A stretch of DNA of 45,328 nucleotides from Cupriavidus basilensis OR16 (GTDB lineage: Bacteria; Pseudomonadota; Gammaproteobacteria; Burkholderiales; Burkholderiaceae), in assembly GCF_000243095.1 (NCBI RefSeq), contig NZ_AHJE01000021.1, positions 1-45,328 on the forward strand, written 5' to 3'. The first letter of the stretch is position 1, and each line of letters starts with the position of its first letter. Positions 16,369 through 27,710 of the stretch are shown piece by piece. The position numbers and the translations under genes are program-made. The notes under the pieces were generated by a model, which saw nothing but the letters and a program-made list of their open reading frames with translations, did not search any database and was not told where the DNA came from.

Positions 16369-17487
16369 TCATGATTTTGTGGTGGCGGTAAAAAGCTCGG
16401 TGAGTGGCTGGGGTGGGGGTGGGGGTTGCTGCGGCGGCGCACACTCGCCGCGCATCAGCCCCGCCGCGGCGGCGTAGCGCATGCAGGCCGCCACGTCGAT
16501 GCTCAGGAAGGCGTGCTCGCGCAACGTCACGGTGACTTCGTCCCGCGGGCCGAATACCAGCTCGCGCTCGCCGTCGAGCGCGACGATGCCGGCGCGCTGG
16601 CGCACGCGGTGCGCAACACCGTTGGTCAGGCGCTCCCAGCCCGCGATGGGCACCGCGCGCAGCAGGCCCGGCGCGATTGGCGCGCGCAGCGCGAAGCGGC
16701 CTTCGCCGGGTGCCGCCAGCTCGATCGCCAGGCCGCCGGACTCATGCCTGCCCACGGGTTCCAGCAAGCCGCCGATGGCGGACAGGCCAATCGCCTGCGG
16801 ATCGGCGAAGGACACGTAGACCGCGCCCAGCGTCTCGGTCTTCCACAAGGCGCGTGCGCCGATGAAATGCTCGTGGGAGATCACGGCGTCGACCAGGGCG
16901 ATGTCGCGGCGCACCTCGTCGTCGCCGGCAATCGCGATGTCCAGCCGCTTGTTGCCGGCCAGCGCATGCGCGGCGGGAATGCGGCCGCTGGCAAACAGCC
17001 CCGTGGCCAGCCCGGTGATGGTGGGCTCGCGCATTTCGGGATAGGCGTTGTTGGTGCCGGTAGAGATGCCGGCAATCGGCACGTTGCCGCATTCGCGCAC
17101 CACCGCGCGGTGGGTGCCATCGCCACCGAGCACGATGATGGCGGCAACGCCCGCCTCGCGCAGCATGCGCGCGGCCAGCAAGGTGTCGTCGACGCGCGCG
17201 GTGACCGGCATGTCGAGGTACGCCACTTCCGGCAGCGCGGCGTCCGGCCCCTGGCGGCGCGACAGGTGGCGCGCCAGCAGCACGCGCATGCCTTCGCGGT
17301 CCGGCATCATCAGCACGCGGCCAACGCCACAGGCGGCCAGCGCGGCCAGCAGGCGCAGCACGATATTGACGCGATCGGCCAGCTGCAGCGTGTTGGCGTT
17401 GGCGATCACGCGGCGGATATCGCGCGCGGAAATCGGGTTGGCGATGATGCCGACCAGTGGCCGGCCGGCCAGCGCTTGCTCACCCAT
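16369..17487 (-). CDS. acoX: AcoX, ATP-NAD kinase-like protein of acetoin catabolism
   Basis: A 372-aa protein with the diacylglycerol/NAD kinase nucleotide motif VLGGDGTHR and the GISTGTNNAYP signature of the AcoX group. The N-terminus has GIIANPISARDIRR. Its exact role in acetoin use is not settled; the fold suggests nucleotide-dependent phosphorylation, possibly of NAD. It is the first gene of acoXABC, right behind the sigma-54 promoter. The C-terminus ends in a Pro-rich tail (PPQQPPPPPQP), which looks dispensable. Confidence 0.92.
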   Translation of the reverse strand: MGEQALAGRPLVGIIANPISARDIRRVIANANTLQLADRVNIVLRLLAALAACGVGRVLMMPDREGMRVLLARHLSRRQGPDAALPEVAYLDMPVTARVDDTLLAARMLREAGVAAIIVLGGDGTHRAVVRECGNVPIAGISTGTNNAYPEMREPTITGLATGLFASGRIPAAHALAGNKRLDIAIAGDDEVRRDIALVDAVISHEHFIGARALWKTETLGAVYVSFADPQAIGLSAIGGLLEPVGRHESGGLAIELAAPGEGRFALRAPIAPGLLRAVPIAGWERLTNGVAHRVRQRAGIVALDGERELVFGPRDEVTVTLREHAFLSIDVAACMRYAAAAGLMRGECAPPQQPPPPPQPLTELFTATTKS

Positions 17488-17524
17488 GCCTGTCTCCTGT
17501 CTTTCTGGTTATGACAGGCATATC

Positions 17525-17539
17525 GCAACGGCCGTGCCA
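17525..17539 (-). promoter_or_regulatory. Sigma-54 promoter of acoXABC
   Basis: On the minus strand the bases read TGGCACGGCCGTTGC, an exact -24/-12 match (TGGCAC, five bases, TTGC). It lies 38 bases before the acoX ATG, so transcription would begin near 17513. The enhancer-binding protein gene acoR is directly upstream, as in the known acetoin systems. Confidence 0.9.
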
Positions 17540-17635
17540 ACCCGTATCAGCACGTCGGAGGCGGAAAAAACTCGGGATTACCCCAGGAAAATGCGGGGCG
17601 TGCAGGGATATTGCGGGCCATGCGCACGCCGCGGC

Positions 17636-17649
17636 GTGACAGGTGTCAC
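17636..17649. promoter_or_regulatory. Putative AcoR upstream activating site
   Basis: GTGACA-GG-TGTCAC is a perfect palindrome about 100 bases upstream of the -24 element, the expected distance for a sigma-54 enhancer. That AcoR binds it is inferred from position and symmetry alone. Confidence 0.6.
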
Positions 17650-17676
17650 AGCATCACGTGTACAGAGGGGTGAACA

Positions 17677-17732
17677 GGTGTAGCGGGTGTAGCGGGTGTG
17701 TAGCGGGTGTAGCGGGTGTAGCAAGTGTCGCG
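17677..17732. repeat. Array of GGTGTAGCG nonamers upstream of acoX
   Basis: About six units of nine bases (one with two extra bases, the last two diverged) lie between the palindrome at 17636 and the end of acoR. The array could be a minisatellite, or it could be repeated protein-binding sites in the acoX control region. The gap 17488-17799 contains only these control elements. Confidence 0.8.
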
Positions 17733-17799
17733 GGGATCTTGCGCTGGGCAGGGAAGGCGGTGCGGGCGAGCCGCGCCGCCATGCTCGCTGGCTGGCTGG

Positions 17800-19775
<1,976 letters not shown>

Positions 19776-19997
19776 CGTGGTCTCCTTGTCGTCTCCTGGC
19801 GCGTGGCCCTGCCGGCGCGCCAACTCCCGGCTCTGGCGTGGCCTCTGTGCGCCGCGGGGTTGCGGCGTGGGCGGCCGGGAGTCTTAATGTATCCGACAGG
19901 GAGCACCTTGGGCAAACCCGAATGCGCCGGCCAGGCGCAGGCGCCGGGCTTGCACCGCCGGAAGTGCGCGAGCCAGCGCATGCAGGCGCTCAAGCGC

Positions 19998-20759
19998 TCA
20001 AGCGCCCAGCCGGCCCGCCAGCGCCGTCAAGCTATCCACCACCACGTCCCAGTCCGACTCGGCCGCCAGATCCTTCGACTGGTTCGGCCCGTACTCCGTC
20101 GGCCGGTTGACATAGGCGGTGCGCATGCCGTGCGAGCGGCCATGCCGCAGGTCATTGTTGTGCGCCGCAACCAGCATCACCTCGGACGGCTGCAGGTCGA
20201 AGAAGGCAATCACGCCTTGGTAGATCTCCGCCTCCGGCTTGAAGTGGCGCACGATGTCCGCGCTGAACACCGCGTCCCACGGCAGGCCGGCATGCTTGGC
20301 CGTATCGACCAGGCACTGCACGCTGCCATTGGAAAAGGTCGAGATGATATAGCGCTGCTTTAGCCGCGTGAGGCCGGGCACGGTATCCGGCCAGCCGCGC
20401 AGGCGGTGCCAGGCGCGGTTGAGGTGGTCTTTCTCCGTTTCGCCCAGGTCCTCGATGCCGAACTGATCGAGCAGCGCATCGAGCCGCTCGCGATGCAGCA
20501 CGTCGATATTGGCCCATGGCCGCTCACCCTTGCGCACGCGCTCCATGCCGGGCACATAGCCGGCGCGCCAGGCGTCGGCGAAGGCGGTCCAGTCGGCTTC
20601 GATGCCCTTCTTCCGCCCGAACGCGGACAGCTCGGCGATGACGCTGGTGCGCCAGTCCACCACGGTGCCGAATACGTCGAACACCAGCGCCTTGACCGCG
20701 CTCAGGTCCGGCGTGTTCCCATTGGCGCCATGAGCGTGGCTCTTCCTGTTCTCATGCAT
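19998..20759 (-). CDS. HAD superfamily hydrolase, (S)-2-haloacid dehalogenase type II
   Basis: A 253-aa haloacid dehalogenase-type protein. Nucleophile Asp28 sits in VFDVFGTVVDW, motif II Ser/Thr in ISTFSNGS, Lys in RHFKPEAEIYQ, and the motif III region in VAAHNNDLRHG, all in the L-2-haloacid dehalogenase arrangement. Such enzymes hydrolyse 2-haloacids to 2-hydroxyacids; some only act as phosphatases. The aldo/keto reductase gene follows upstream on the same strand (27 bases), so the two are probably co-transcribed. Confidence 0.88.
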   Translation of the reverse strand: MHENRKSHAHGANGNTPDLSAVKALVFDVFGTVVDWRTSVIAELSAFGRKKGIEADWTAFADAWRAGYVPGMERVRKGERPWANIDVLHRERLDALLDQFGIEDLGETEKDHLNRAWHRLRGWPDTVPGLTRLKQRYIISTFSNGSVQCLVDTAKHAGLPWDAVFSADIVRHFKPEAEIYQGVIAFFDLQPSEVMLVAAHNNDLRHGRSHGMRTAYVNRPTEYGPNQSKDLAAESDWDVVVDSLTALAGRLGA

Positions 20760-20786
20760 CCCGTGTCTCCTCCAGGCTGGCCGCGC

Positions 20787-21749
20787 TCAGGCGCTGGCCT
20801 GATCCAGCAACGCGATATCGGCGGCGCCCAGTTGCAGGCGCGTGGCGGCAATCAGGTCATCCAGCTGCGCCAGCGAGGTCGCGCTGGCAATTGGCGCGGT
20901 AATGCTGGGGCGCGCGATCTGCCAGGCCAGCGCAACCTGCGTCGGGTTGGTGGCGGTGCGCGCCGCGACTTCGTCCAGCGCCGCCAGGATGCGCAGCCCG
21001 CGCGCGTCCAGGTAGGCCTTCACGCGCTGCCCGCGCGCGCCGCTCTTGTCCAGGTCGGCCTCGGAGCGGTACTTGCCGCTCAGAAAGCCGCTAGCCAGCG
21101 CATAGTAGTTGAACACGCCCAGGCCTTCACGCAGCACCAGCGGCTCCAGCTCGCTCTCATATTCGCTGCGGGTATAGAGGTTGTAGTGCGGCTGCAGGCT
21201 TTCATAGCGTGGCAGGTTGTAGCGGCGGCTGGTTTCCAGCGCCTCGGCCAGGCGCGCGGCGGTGTAGTTGGAGGCGCCTATGGCGCGCACCTTGCCAGCC
21301 TTGATCAGGCGGTCGTAGGTGTCCAGCGTTTCTTCCAGCGGGGTGTCCGGGTCGTCGGTATGCGACTGGTAGAGATCGATGTAGTCGGTCTGCAGGCGTT
21401 GCAGCGAAGCGTCGACGGCCCGTTCGATATAGGCACGCGACAAGCCCTTGCGGCCTTCGCCCATGTCCATGCCCACCTTGGTGGCCAGCACCACGCTGGC
21501 ACGCTTGCCGCTGCGCTTGAACCACCTGCCGAGGATGGCTTCGGACTCGCCCCCCTGGTTGCCTGGCACCCAGCGCGAATACACGTCGGCCGTATCGATG
21601 AAGTTGAGGCCGGCACCGGCAAAGGCATCGAGCAGCTTGAAGGAAGTGGCCTCGTCGGCGCTCCAGCCGAACACATTGCCGCCGAATGCCAGGGGCGAGA
21701 CTTCCAGCCCGGACCGGCCCAGTTTGCGCGTGGTGATGCTTGAGGTCAT
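20787..21749 (-). CDS. Aldo/keto reductase
   Basis: A 320-aa NADP-dependent oxidoreductase of the AKR superfamily, YajO/Tas-like. It has GGNVFGWSADEATS, the FIDTADVYSRW strand with catalytic Asp and Tyr, ATKVGMD with the catalytic Lys, YQSHTDDPDTPLEETL with the His, and the cofactor region QPHYNLYTR and ITAPIASATS. The ATG at 21749 (MTSSITTRKLG) is chosen as start because the homologous part begins there. Broad carbonyl substrates are usual; no specific role can be assigned. Probably an operon with the haloacid dehalogenase. Confidence 0.9.
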   Translation of the reverse strand: MTSSITTRKLGRSGLEVSPLAFGGNVFGWSADEATSFKLLDAFAGAGLNFIDTADVYSRWVPGNQGGESEAILGRWFKRSGKRASVVLATKVGMDMGEGRKGLSRAYIERAVDASLQRLQTDYIDLYQSHTDDPDTPLEETLDTYDRLIKAGKVRAIGASNYTAARLAEALETSRRYNLPRYESLQPHYNLYTRSEYESELEPLVLREGLGVFNYYALASGFLSGKYRSEADLDKSGARGQRVKAYLDARGLRILAALDEVAARTATNPTQVALAWQIARPSITAPIASATSLAQLDDLIAATRLQLGAADIALLDQASA

Positions 21750-22034
21750 GCGTTTTGCTCCGCGGGTTGCATCGAGCCGGCCGTGATCCGGGCGCGGCGA
21801 AAGGCACATTGTAGGCAGGGATCGAAAAGCCTGCCGGCTCGGAATCGAGAATCGAGAATCTCTTAAGGCACTTTTCAATCTGCCATTCAAGTCCCACCGG
21901 CGATGCGTCGTTAACCGGCTGTGGCCAGGCTCCGCGCAGCGAGCGGAATCGTCCCCGCTGTGCCCCCTCTGTCAACACCAAGGTCAGGCCGATGCCGCGC
22001 CGCAGGCGCGAACGGCTGCCCGTTCCCGCTAAGC

Positions 22035-23612
22035 ATGATCATGAATCGAATCTCGTTGAACGCCAAACTCTGGGCCGCGCTGGTGGCGATGTGGCTGGCC
22101 CTGCTGGCGCTGGGCACCTGGGGCGCCGTGCACACCCGCGCCACCATGATGGCCGAGCGCCGCGAGAGCCTGCAGTCGCTGGTGGCCACCGCCGAAGGCG
22201 TCATCAAGCTCTACGTGGACCGCACCGCCAACGGCACCATGAGCCTTGAAGCCGCGCAGGCAGCGGCCAAGGACACGCTGCGCGTGATGCGCTTCGGCGA
22301 CAAGGGCTACCTGTTCCTGCTCAACTCCAAGCCACAGGTGGTGCTCAACCCCGGCCTGCCGGATACGGAAGGCAAGATCGTGGGCGACTTCAAGGACCCC
22401 GACGGCAAGCTGGTCTACCAGAGCATCGTCGATGCGGGCAAGGCGGGCGCGCGCGCCGGCGCCAGCCCCGATGACAGCTTCGTCACCTACCGCGGCCGCA
22501 TCCCGGGCACGGAAACCCCCGCGCGCAAGCTGACCTACGTGCGCTATGTGCCGGCCTGGGACTGGCACGTGGCCACCGGCGTGTACCTCAAGGACATCGA
22601 AAACAGCTTCCAGGACAACCTGATCTCGGTGGCCGTCAGCACCTTGCTGATCGGCGCGCTGGTGTCGGTATTCATGCTGGCCATCATGCGCACCGTGCGC
22701 AGGAGCCTGGGCGGCGATCCGGCCTACGCCACCGAGGTGGTCACGCGCATCGCCGAGGGCGACTTCACCGTGCCCGTGCGCATCCACGCCGGCGACCAGA
22801 CCAGCCTGCTGGCAGCCATGCAACGCATGCAGCAGCGCCTGTCCGGCACGCTCGGCGAGATCCGCGGCGCGGCGGACTCGATCGCCTCGGCCACGCAGCA
22901 GATTTCCGCCGGCAATACCGACCTGTCGCAACGCACCGAGGAACAAGCCTCGGCGCTGGAGCAAACCGCGTCGAGCATGGAAGAGCTGACGGGCATCGTG
23001 CGCCAGAACGCGGACAATGCGCGCCAGGCCAGCTCGCTGGCGGTCAACGCCTCCGATATCGCGCAACGCGGCGGGCAGGTGGTCAACCAGGTGGTGACCA
23101 CCATGGGCGAGATCAACGGCGCCTCGCGCCAGATCGTCGACATCATCGGCGTGATCGAAGGCATCGCCTTCCAGACCAATATCCTGGCGCTGAACGCCGC
23201 CGTGGAAGCGGCCCGCGCCGGCGAACAAGGCCGCGGCTTCGCCGTGGTGGCGGGCGAGGTGCGCAGCCTGGCCCAGCGCTCCGCTACCGCCGCCAAGGAG
23301 ATCAAGGGCCTGATCGACAACTCGGTGGCCCAGGTGGACAACGGCTCCGCGCTGGTCGCCAAGGCCGGCCAGACCATGCAAGACATCGTCGGCGCCGTCA
23401 AGCGCGTGACCGACATCATGGGCGAGATCAGCGCGGCCTCGAACGAGCAGAGCGCCGGCATCGAGCAGGTCGGCCAGGCGGTCAACCAGATGGACACGGT
23501 GACCCAGCAAAACGCGGCGCTGGTGGAACAGGCCGCCGCCGCGGCCGCAGCGCTGGCCGAACAGGCGCAATCGATGATGCGCTCGGTGGCGTCGTTCCGA
23601 CTGGCTGCATAG
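22035..23612 (+). CDS. Methyl-accepting chemotaxis protein with single Cache sensor
   Basis: A 525-aa chemoreceptor. The first membrane helix lies at about 10-30 ([20 protein letters not shown]). The periplasmic part has the sCache_2-type sequence [20 protein letters not shown] and [16 protein letters not shown] second helix ([20 protein letters not shown]) and a HAMP follow, then the long coiled signalling domain with the highly conserved hairpin [20 protein letters not shown]. The C-terminus has no pentapeptide tether. The periplasmic ligand is unknown; Cache_2 receptors often bind small organic acids. Start is the ATG at 22035; another ATG two codons later is equally possible. The 285 bases upstream hold only short GAATC repeats. 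Confidence 0.93.
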   Translation: MIMNRISLNAKLWAALVAMWLALLALGTWGAVHTRATMMAERRESLQSLVATAEGVIKLYVDRTANGTMSLEAAQAAAKDTLRVMRFGDKGYLFLLNSKPQVVLNPGLPDTEGKIVGDFKDPDGKLVYQSIVDAGKAGARAGASPDDSFVTYRGRIPGTETPARKLTYVRYVPAWDWHVATGVYLKDIENSFQDNLISVAVSTLLIGALVSVFMLAIMRTVRRSLGGDPAYATEVVTRIAEGDFTVPVRIHAGDQTSLLAAMQRMQQRLSGTLGEIRGAADSIASATQQISAGNTDLSQRTEEQASALEQTASSMEELTGIVRQNADNARQASSLAVNASDIAQRGGQVVNQVVTTMGEINGASRQIVDIIGVIEGIAFQTNILALNAAVEAARAGEQGRGFAVVAGEVRSLAQRSATAAKEIKGLIDNSVAQVDNGSALVAKAGQTMQDIVGAVKRVTDIMGEISAASNEQSAGIEQVGQAVNQMDTVTQQNAALVEQAAAAAAALAEQAQSMMRSVASFRLAA

Positions 23613-23670
23613 GGGATAGGGGATAGGGGATAAGGGAAACCAGGAAGGCAGGACCGAGGGGATGGTCAGA

Positions 23671-23700
23671 AGCCCGCGCCTCACCGGCAGCGGGCTTTTT
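23671..23700 (+). terminator. Rho-independent terminator after the chemoreceptor gene
   Basis: AGCCCGC and GCGGGCT form a seven-base stem around a 12-base loop and end in a run of five T. It stands 59 bases after the chemoreceptor stop, following a short (GGGATA)-type repeat. Confidence 0.85.
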
Positions 23701-23859
23701 CGTTTCATGCCGACGCCGGCACCGCATTGGCTGATCTGCGCCGAGGCCGTACACGGCGTGTTCTCCCACGGTTCATCACCTGGCCCGCCGTAGATACCCC
23801 CCCGAGATTTCTGCGCGCCACCGAAGGAGATCACCCAAGTTCGGATCGGGATTGGATGC

Positions 23860-24470
23860 CTAAGCGCCTCGTTCTGCGAAGTATCGGCTGGGCACCTCCC
23901 CCAGCACATGCTTGAAGGCCGTCGCGAATGCACTTGCGCTGCTGTAACCCAGCTCCATTGCAACGCGCGTAACGGGTTCGCCTTTGCCGAGCCGAACCAC
24001 GGCCGGGCTGGCAATGGCGCATTGAGACGTAGCGCGGGCATCTCGGCGATCTCGTGCAGCAACAGACCCATCAGATGGCCATCGCGCCCATCGGTCGCAT
24101 AGAGCGCGGGCACGTCGCGCGCCTTCTGCAGCAATTGCTTCAACAGCGGCGACACATCGAAGACCTGGCAATGCGCAGGCAGGCCCAGGCGCTGCGCGGC
24201 CTGCTTGCGGATGTAGGTATTGAGCATGGTGACCGGCCCGCGCATCTGCATGGCGTGAGGCAGCCGGGCCGGCACCCAGACAGCGCGCTGGGGCGGCACC
24301 ACCCAGTTGCCTTCTTCGGTGAGTACCGTGATGACACCACGCGCGGCATAGGCGAATTGCCCGCGCTGATGGAGGTGCGATGGGAAAAGCGCGCCGTCCG
24401 CGTAGTCTCGTGCCGTCACGACGGCATCGCGCGGCGTGTTCTCGTAGGGATCGATCGTGGTTTTCAGCAT
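23860..24470 (-). pseudogene. AraC family regulator with cupin sensor, internal deletion and frameshift
   Basis: The N-terminus (ATG at 24470) is a cupin sensor with HLHQRGQFAYAARGV and PPQRAVWVPARLPH. It is normal up to EMPALRLNAPLPA. A second frame supplies the end of the AraC DNA-binding domain, VVRLGKGEPVTRVAMELGY to VPSRYFAERGA. The first helix-turn-helix, about 45-50 residues, is missing between them, and the frame changes near 24005. It would regulate the divergent exporter gene at 24587. As written it cannot bind DNA normally. Confidence 0.85.
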
Positions 24471-24586
24471 GGCCTGATTCTATTGCTTTCTGACCCGCAA
24501 TCGAATGCAGGCCATGCGGATTTCCGGCAAATTTCCGTCGATGCCGAGGCTTTACGCCTTGCAACCCAGGAAGAGGCACACCGACC

Positions 24587-25507
24587 ATGCAGAGAAAACA
24601 CCTGTTGCTGGCCGTCGTCGTGACGGCCGTTTGGGGATTCAACTTCCCCATCACCAAACTCGGGCTAGCCGAGATCGATCCACTGCTGTTGACGGCCATG
24701 CGTTTCACGCTGGCCGCTTTGCCGTGGGTCTTCTTCGTGAAACGACCGCAAGTGGCCTTCCACTGGCTAGCGATCTATGGATTGATCTTCGGGGTGGCGA
24801 TGTGGGCATTGATCAACCTGGGGATCGCGATGGGCGTACCGCCCGGCAGCGCCTCATTGTTGATCCAGTTCAGCGCATTCTTCACGTTGGGCTGGGGCGT
24901 GTTGTTGTTCCGTGAAAGCCTGGCATTGCCCCAGTTGATCGGCGTCATGCTGGCTGCCATCGGGCTGGCGGGCATCCTGCTGGGCAGTCCCGGCAAAGCC
25001 ACCACGATTGGTTTTGTATTGGTGATGGTCAGCGCCGTGGCATGGAGCATCGGCAATATCGTCATCAAGGTCTCCAAGGTACGCGAGATTCTCGCCTTCG
25101 TGGTGTGGGCCAGCCTGTTCCCGCCGATTCCGCTGTTTCTGTTGACCTGGCTGCTGCATGGGCCGGCGCCGTTCACCGCGTTGCCCTCGCATTTGAACGG
25201 CGTCGCCATGTTTTCACTGGCGTTCCAGGTCTACGGCGCGACGCATTTCTGCTATTGGGGATGGAACCTGCTGTTGCGCGAGTACCCGGTGTCGCGGGTT
25301 GCGCCCCTGTCGCTGCTGATTCCGGTGTTCGGCATCATCAGTTCCATGTTCATCATCGGCCAACGCCCCAGTGCCCCGGATGGCGTCTCCATTGCGCTGA
25401 TCCTGCTGGCACTCGCCGTCGGCGTGAAGCAGGGCCGCATCTTGCTGACAAGGCGGCCCGTTGCGCGCCGGCCGCTTGAAAGCCGAGTCCCCATGAGGGA
25501 GCCTTGA
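24587..25507 (+). CDS. EamA/DMT family transporter
   Basis: A 306-aa inner-membrane protein with about ten hydrophobic helices in two EamA repeats. Landmarks are AVVVTAVWGFNFPITKLGL in helix 1, MRFTLAALPW, and the second-repeat start GFVLVMVSAVAWSIGNIVIK. It resembles the O-acetylserine/cysteine exporter EamA and many uncharacterised drug/metabolite exporters; the substrate is unknown. It is divergent from the broken AraC gene, with 116 bases between, so the latter was probably its regulator. A weak GCCCG/CGGGC hairpin follows the stop at about 25525. Confidence 0.9.
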   Translation: MQRKHLLLAVVVTAVWGFNFPITKLGLAEIDPLLLTAMRFTLAALPWVFFVKRPQVAFHWLAIYGLIFGVAMWALINLGIAMGVPPGSASLLIQFSAFFTLGWGVLLFRESLALPQLIGVMLAAIGLAGILLGSPGKATTIGFVLVMVSAVAWSIGNIVIKVSKVREILAFVVWASLFPPIPLFLLTWLLHGPAPFTALPSHLNGVAMFSLAFQVYGATHFCYWGWNLLLREYPVSRVAPLSLLIPVFGIISSMFIIGQRPSAPDGVSIALILLALAVGVKQGRILLTRRPVARRPLESRVPMREP

Positions 25508-25645
25508 GCGGCACCGGCCCAGCCCGGCACGGGCTCCGGTCTTTCGACGTCTGCAACGCGCCACGGGCATTGGCAAGTTCCAGTTGCCTTGCGTCGCGAT
25601 GTATGTCAGTTTACCGGACATTGACATCCAGCATACTGGACAAGC

Positions 25646-26237
25646 ATGGACATCAACGATCTCGTCGCCCGGCGCGTGCGGACACTGCGGGACGCCCAGG
25701 GCTTCTCGCTGGCCGCGCTGGCTGAGCGCAGCGGCGTGAGCCGCTCCAATATCTCGCTGATCGAGCGTGGCCAGAGCAGCGCCACGGCCACGGTGCTCGA
25801 CAAGCTGTCTGCTGCGCTGGGCGTCACCGTGGCGTCGCTGTTCGAGCACAGCATGCCGCGGGCCGAGCCATCACCCATGGCCCGCGTGGCGGAGCAGCCG
25901 GTGTGGACCGATCCCGCCTCGGGCTACATCCGCCGCAACCTCTCCCCCCCCGGCGGCGCCCTCTGCGATCCAGCTGGTCGAGGTGGTCTTCCCCGCGGGC
26001 AAGCGCGTGGCCTATGAAACCGCTGCCCGCGAAGCCGACATCCACCAGCAGGTCTGGATGATCGAAGGTGTCATGGAAATGACGGTGGGCGACACGCACT
26101 GGCGCCTGGAGGCCGGCGACTGCCTGTCCATGCGGCTGGACCGCCCCATCGTCTACAAGAATCCTACCCGCAAGCCGGCGCGCTACGTCGTGGCGCTGGC
26201 CACATTGCCCCTCACGCCAGCCAGGAGAAACGGATGA
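25646..26237 (+). pseudogene. XRE-cupin transcriptional regulator, frameshift in a C8 run
   Basis: The N-terminal helix-turn-helix is clear: RVRTLRDAQGFSLAALAERSGVSRSNISLIERG split over residues 10-42. The cupin domain with EADIHQQVWMIEGVMEM and LEAGDCLSMRLDRP is in the next frame. The shift occurs in a run of eight C at 25944-25951; with seven C the frame runs from start to stop without a break, giving about 196 residues. This architecture (XRE plus cupin_2) regulates small metabolic or transport operons. Its stop overlaps the ATG of the acetyltransferase gene (ATGA), so the two form an operon. The C-run could be a sequencing error or a real slippery site. Confidence 0.88.
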
Positions 26238-26761
26238 CCGAACCCATCACCGTGCGCCGCGTCGGTGCCGATGAGGCCGCGGCTTGCATCGAGCCGCTGG
26301 CCGATGTGCTGATCGATTGCGTGGAAGGTGGCGCGTCGGTGAGCTTCATGCTGCCGCTGCCGCGCGAGAAGGCCACGCACTTCTGGCGCGGCGTGGCCGA
26401 TGGCGTGGCGCGTGGCGAGCGCGTGCTGCTGATCGCGCAGGACCGGGAGGGGCAAATCCTTGGCACCGTGCAGATCATCCTGTCGATGCCTGACAACCAG
26501 CCCCACCGCGCCGACGTGGCCAAGATGCTCGTGCACCGCAGAGCGCGCCGCCGCGGCGTGGCACAGCGGCTGCTGGCGGCCCTGGACGATGCCGCGCGCG
26601 CGCAAGGCAAGACCGTGCTGGTGCTCGACACGGTGACCGGCGGCGATGCCGAACGCCTGTACGAGCGCGCGGGTTGGCAGCGCGCCGGCGTGGTGCCCAA
26701 ATACGCGCTGATGCCCGATGGCGCGTTCTGCGGGACCACGTTCTTCTACAAGCACCTCTGA
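26234..26761 (+). CDS. GNAT family N-acetyltransferase
   Basis: A 175-aa acetyltransferase with the GNAT core. LGTVQIILS is beta-4, ADVAKMLVHRRARRRGVAQRLL holds the acetyl-CoA-binding R-x-x-G-x-A loop, and AERLYERAGWQRAGVVPKYAL is the closing motif. It acetylates an amine of unknown identity. It overlaps the XRE-cupin stop by four bases, so it is translationally coupled and probably regulated by it. Confidence 0.9.
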   Translation: MTEPITVRRVGADEAAACIEPLADVLIDCVEGGASVSFMLPLPREKATHFWRGVADGVARGERVLLIAQDREGQILGTVQIILSMPDNQPHRADVAKMLVHRRARRRGVAQRLLAALDDAARAQGKTVLVLDTVTGGDAERLYERAGWQRAGVVPKYALMPDGAFCGTTFFYKHL

Positions 26762-26810
26762 GCGAATCGGCTCGATCGGCTCAATCGGCAAGCTCGGCGC
26801 GCTCGGCGCT

Positions 26811-27629
26811 TCAGATCGTGATCCTGGCCGTCGATTCCACCGCCCGCATCGCCTGCGCCGCGATCTCAAACGAGCGCAGGCGCGCCTCGTGATCATGGAT
26901 CTGCGCGGTGAGCATCAGCTCATCGGGCTGCAGGTCCTCGATGAAAGCGCGCAGGCCGTTGCGCACGCCTTCCGGGCCGCCCACCACCGAGCACGCCAGC
27001 GAGCGCCGGATATGCGTGGCCTCGGTCTCCGTCCACATCAGCTCGATGTTGTCCACCGGGGGCCGGAAGCCGGGGCTGCCGCGCACCAGCGCCAGGAACT
27101 GCTGCTGCAGCGAACTGAACAGCCGGCGCGCCTGCGCGTCGGTATCCGCCGCGAACACATTCAGGCCGAGCATCACGTGCGGCTTGGAGAGCTGGGCGGA
27201 CGGCTGGAAGGTCTTGCGATACATGTCCACGGCCTGGCGCATGAAACCCGGCGCGAAGTGCGAGGCAAAAGCAAAGGGCAGGCCCATTGCCGCCGACAAC
27301 TGTGCGCTGAACAGGCTCGACCCGAGCAGCCACAACGGCACCTTCAGGCCCGCGCCGGGCACCGCGCGCAGGCGCTGGCCGGGGCGCGGGTCGTCGAAGT
27401 ACGCCTGCAACTCCTCCACGTCCTGCGGGAACGCATCGGCCGTGTCCTGCGTGGCGCTGCGGCGCAGCGCGCGCGCGGTGGACTGGTCGGTGCCGGGCGC
27501 GCGGCCCAGGCCAAGGTCGATGCGGCCCGGGAACAGCGAGGCCAGCGTCGCGAGCGAATTGCGCATGGCCTGGCCGGCGTCGCCGCCTTCCACGATGGGC
27601 GACAGGTCAAGCAGGGAATAGGGGATCAT
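26811..27629 (-). CDS. LLM class flavin-dependent monooxygenase, in-frame deletion near the N-terminus
   Basis: A luciferase-like monooxygenase of 272 residues. The start MIPYSLLDLSPIVEGGDAG and the part from TLASLFPGRIDLGLGRAPGT onward match the MsnO8/YhbW-type LLM group exactly. Between AMRNSL (26) and ATLASLFPG the usual stretch of about 60 residues is missing; it normally holds WMAEHH and the SGGVMLPNHAP strand. Relatives have about 330 residues. The missing part forms several strands of the TIM barrel and FMN contacts, so the product as written would not fold normally. It is divergent from the TetR gene at 27711. Confidence 0.87.
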   Translation of the reverse strand: MIPYSLLDLSPIVEGGDAGQAMRNSLATLASLFPGRIDLGLGRAPGTDQSTARALRRSATQDTADAFPQDVEELQAYFDDPRPGQRLRAVPGAGLKVPLWLLGSSLFSAQLSAAMGLPFAFASHFAPGFMRQAVDMYRKTFQPSAQLSKPHVMLGLNVFAADTDAQARRLFSSLQQQFLALVRGSPGFRPPVDNIELMWTETEATHIRRSLACSVVGGPEGVRNGLRAFIEDLQPDELMLTAQIHDHEARLRSFEIAAQAMRAVESTARITI

Positions 27630-27710
27630 GGCGAGCGACTGCGGCGCAGCAATTTATTGAACGATCACTATACTAATCACCACTGGCGTCACTGGCAACG
27701 GAAAAATATA

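Noticed and set aside
22029..24470. 813-codon minus-strand frame running from the araC start through the chemoreceptor
   Set aside because: Only the first part is AraC; the rest is antisense to the chemoreceptor gene and arises from the frame change in araC.
25515..25545. Terminator after the EamA gene
   Set aside because: The GCCCG/CGGGC stem is short and the T-run is weak (three T after several other bases), so I mention it only with the gene.
26718..27710. Upstream extension of the TetR frame at 27711
   Set aside because: It is antisense to the LLM monooxygenase gene and shows no homology; the TetR start is at 27711.
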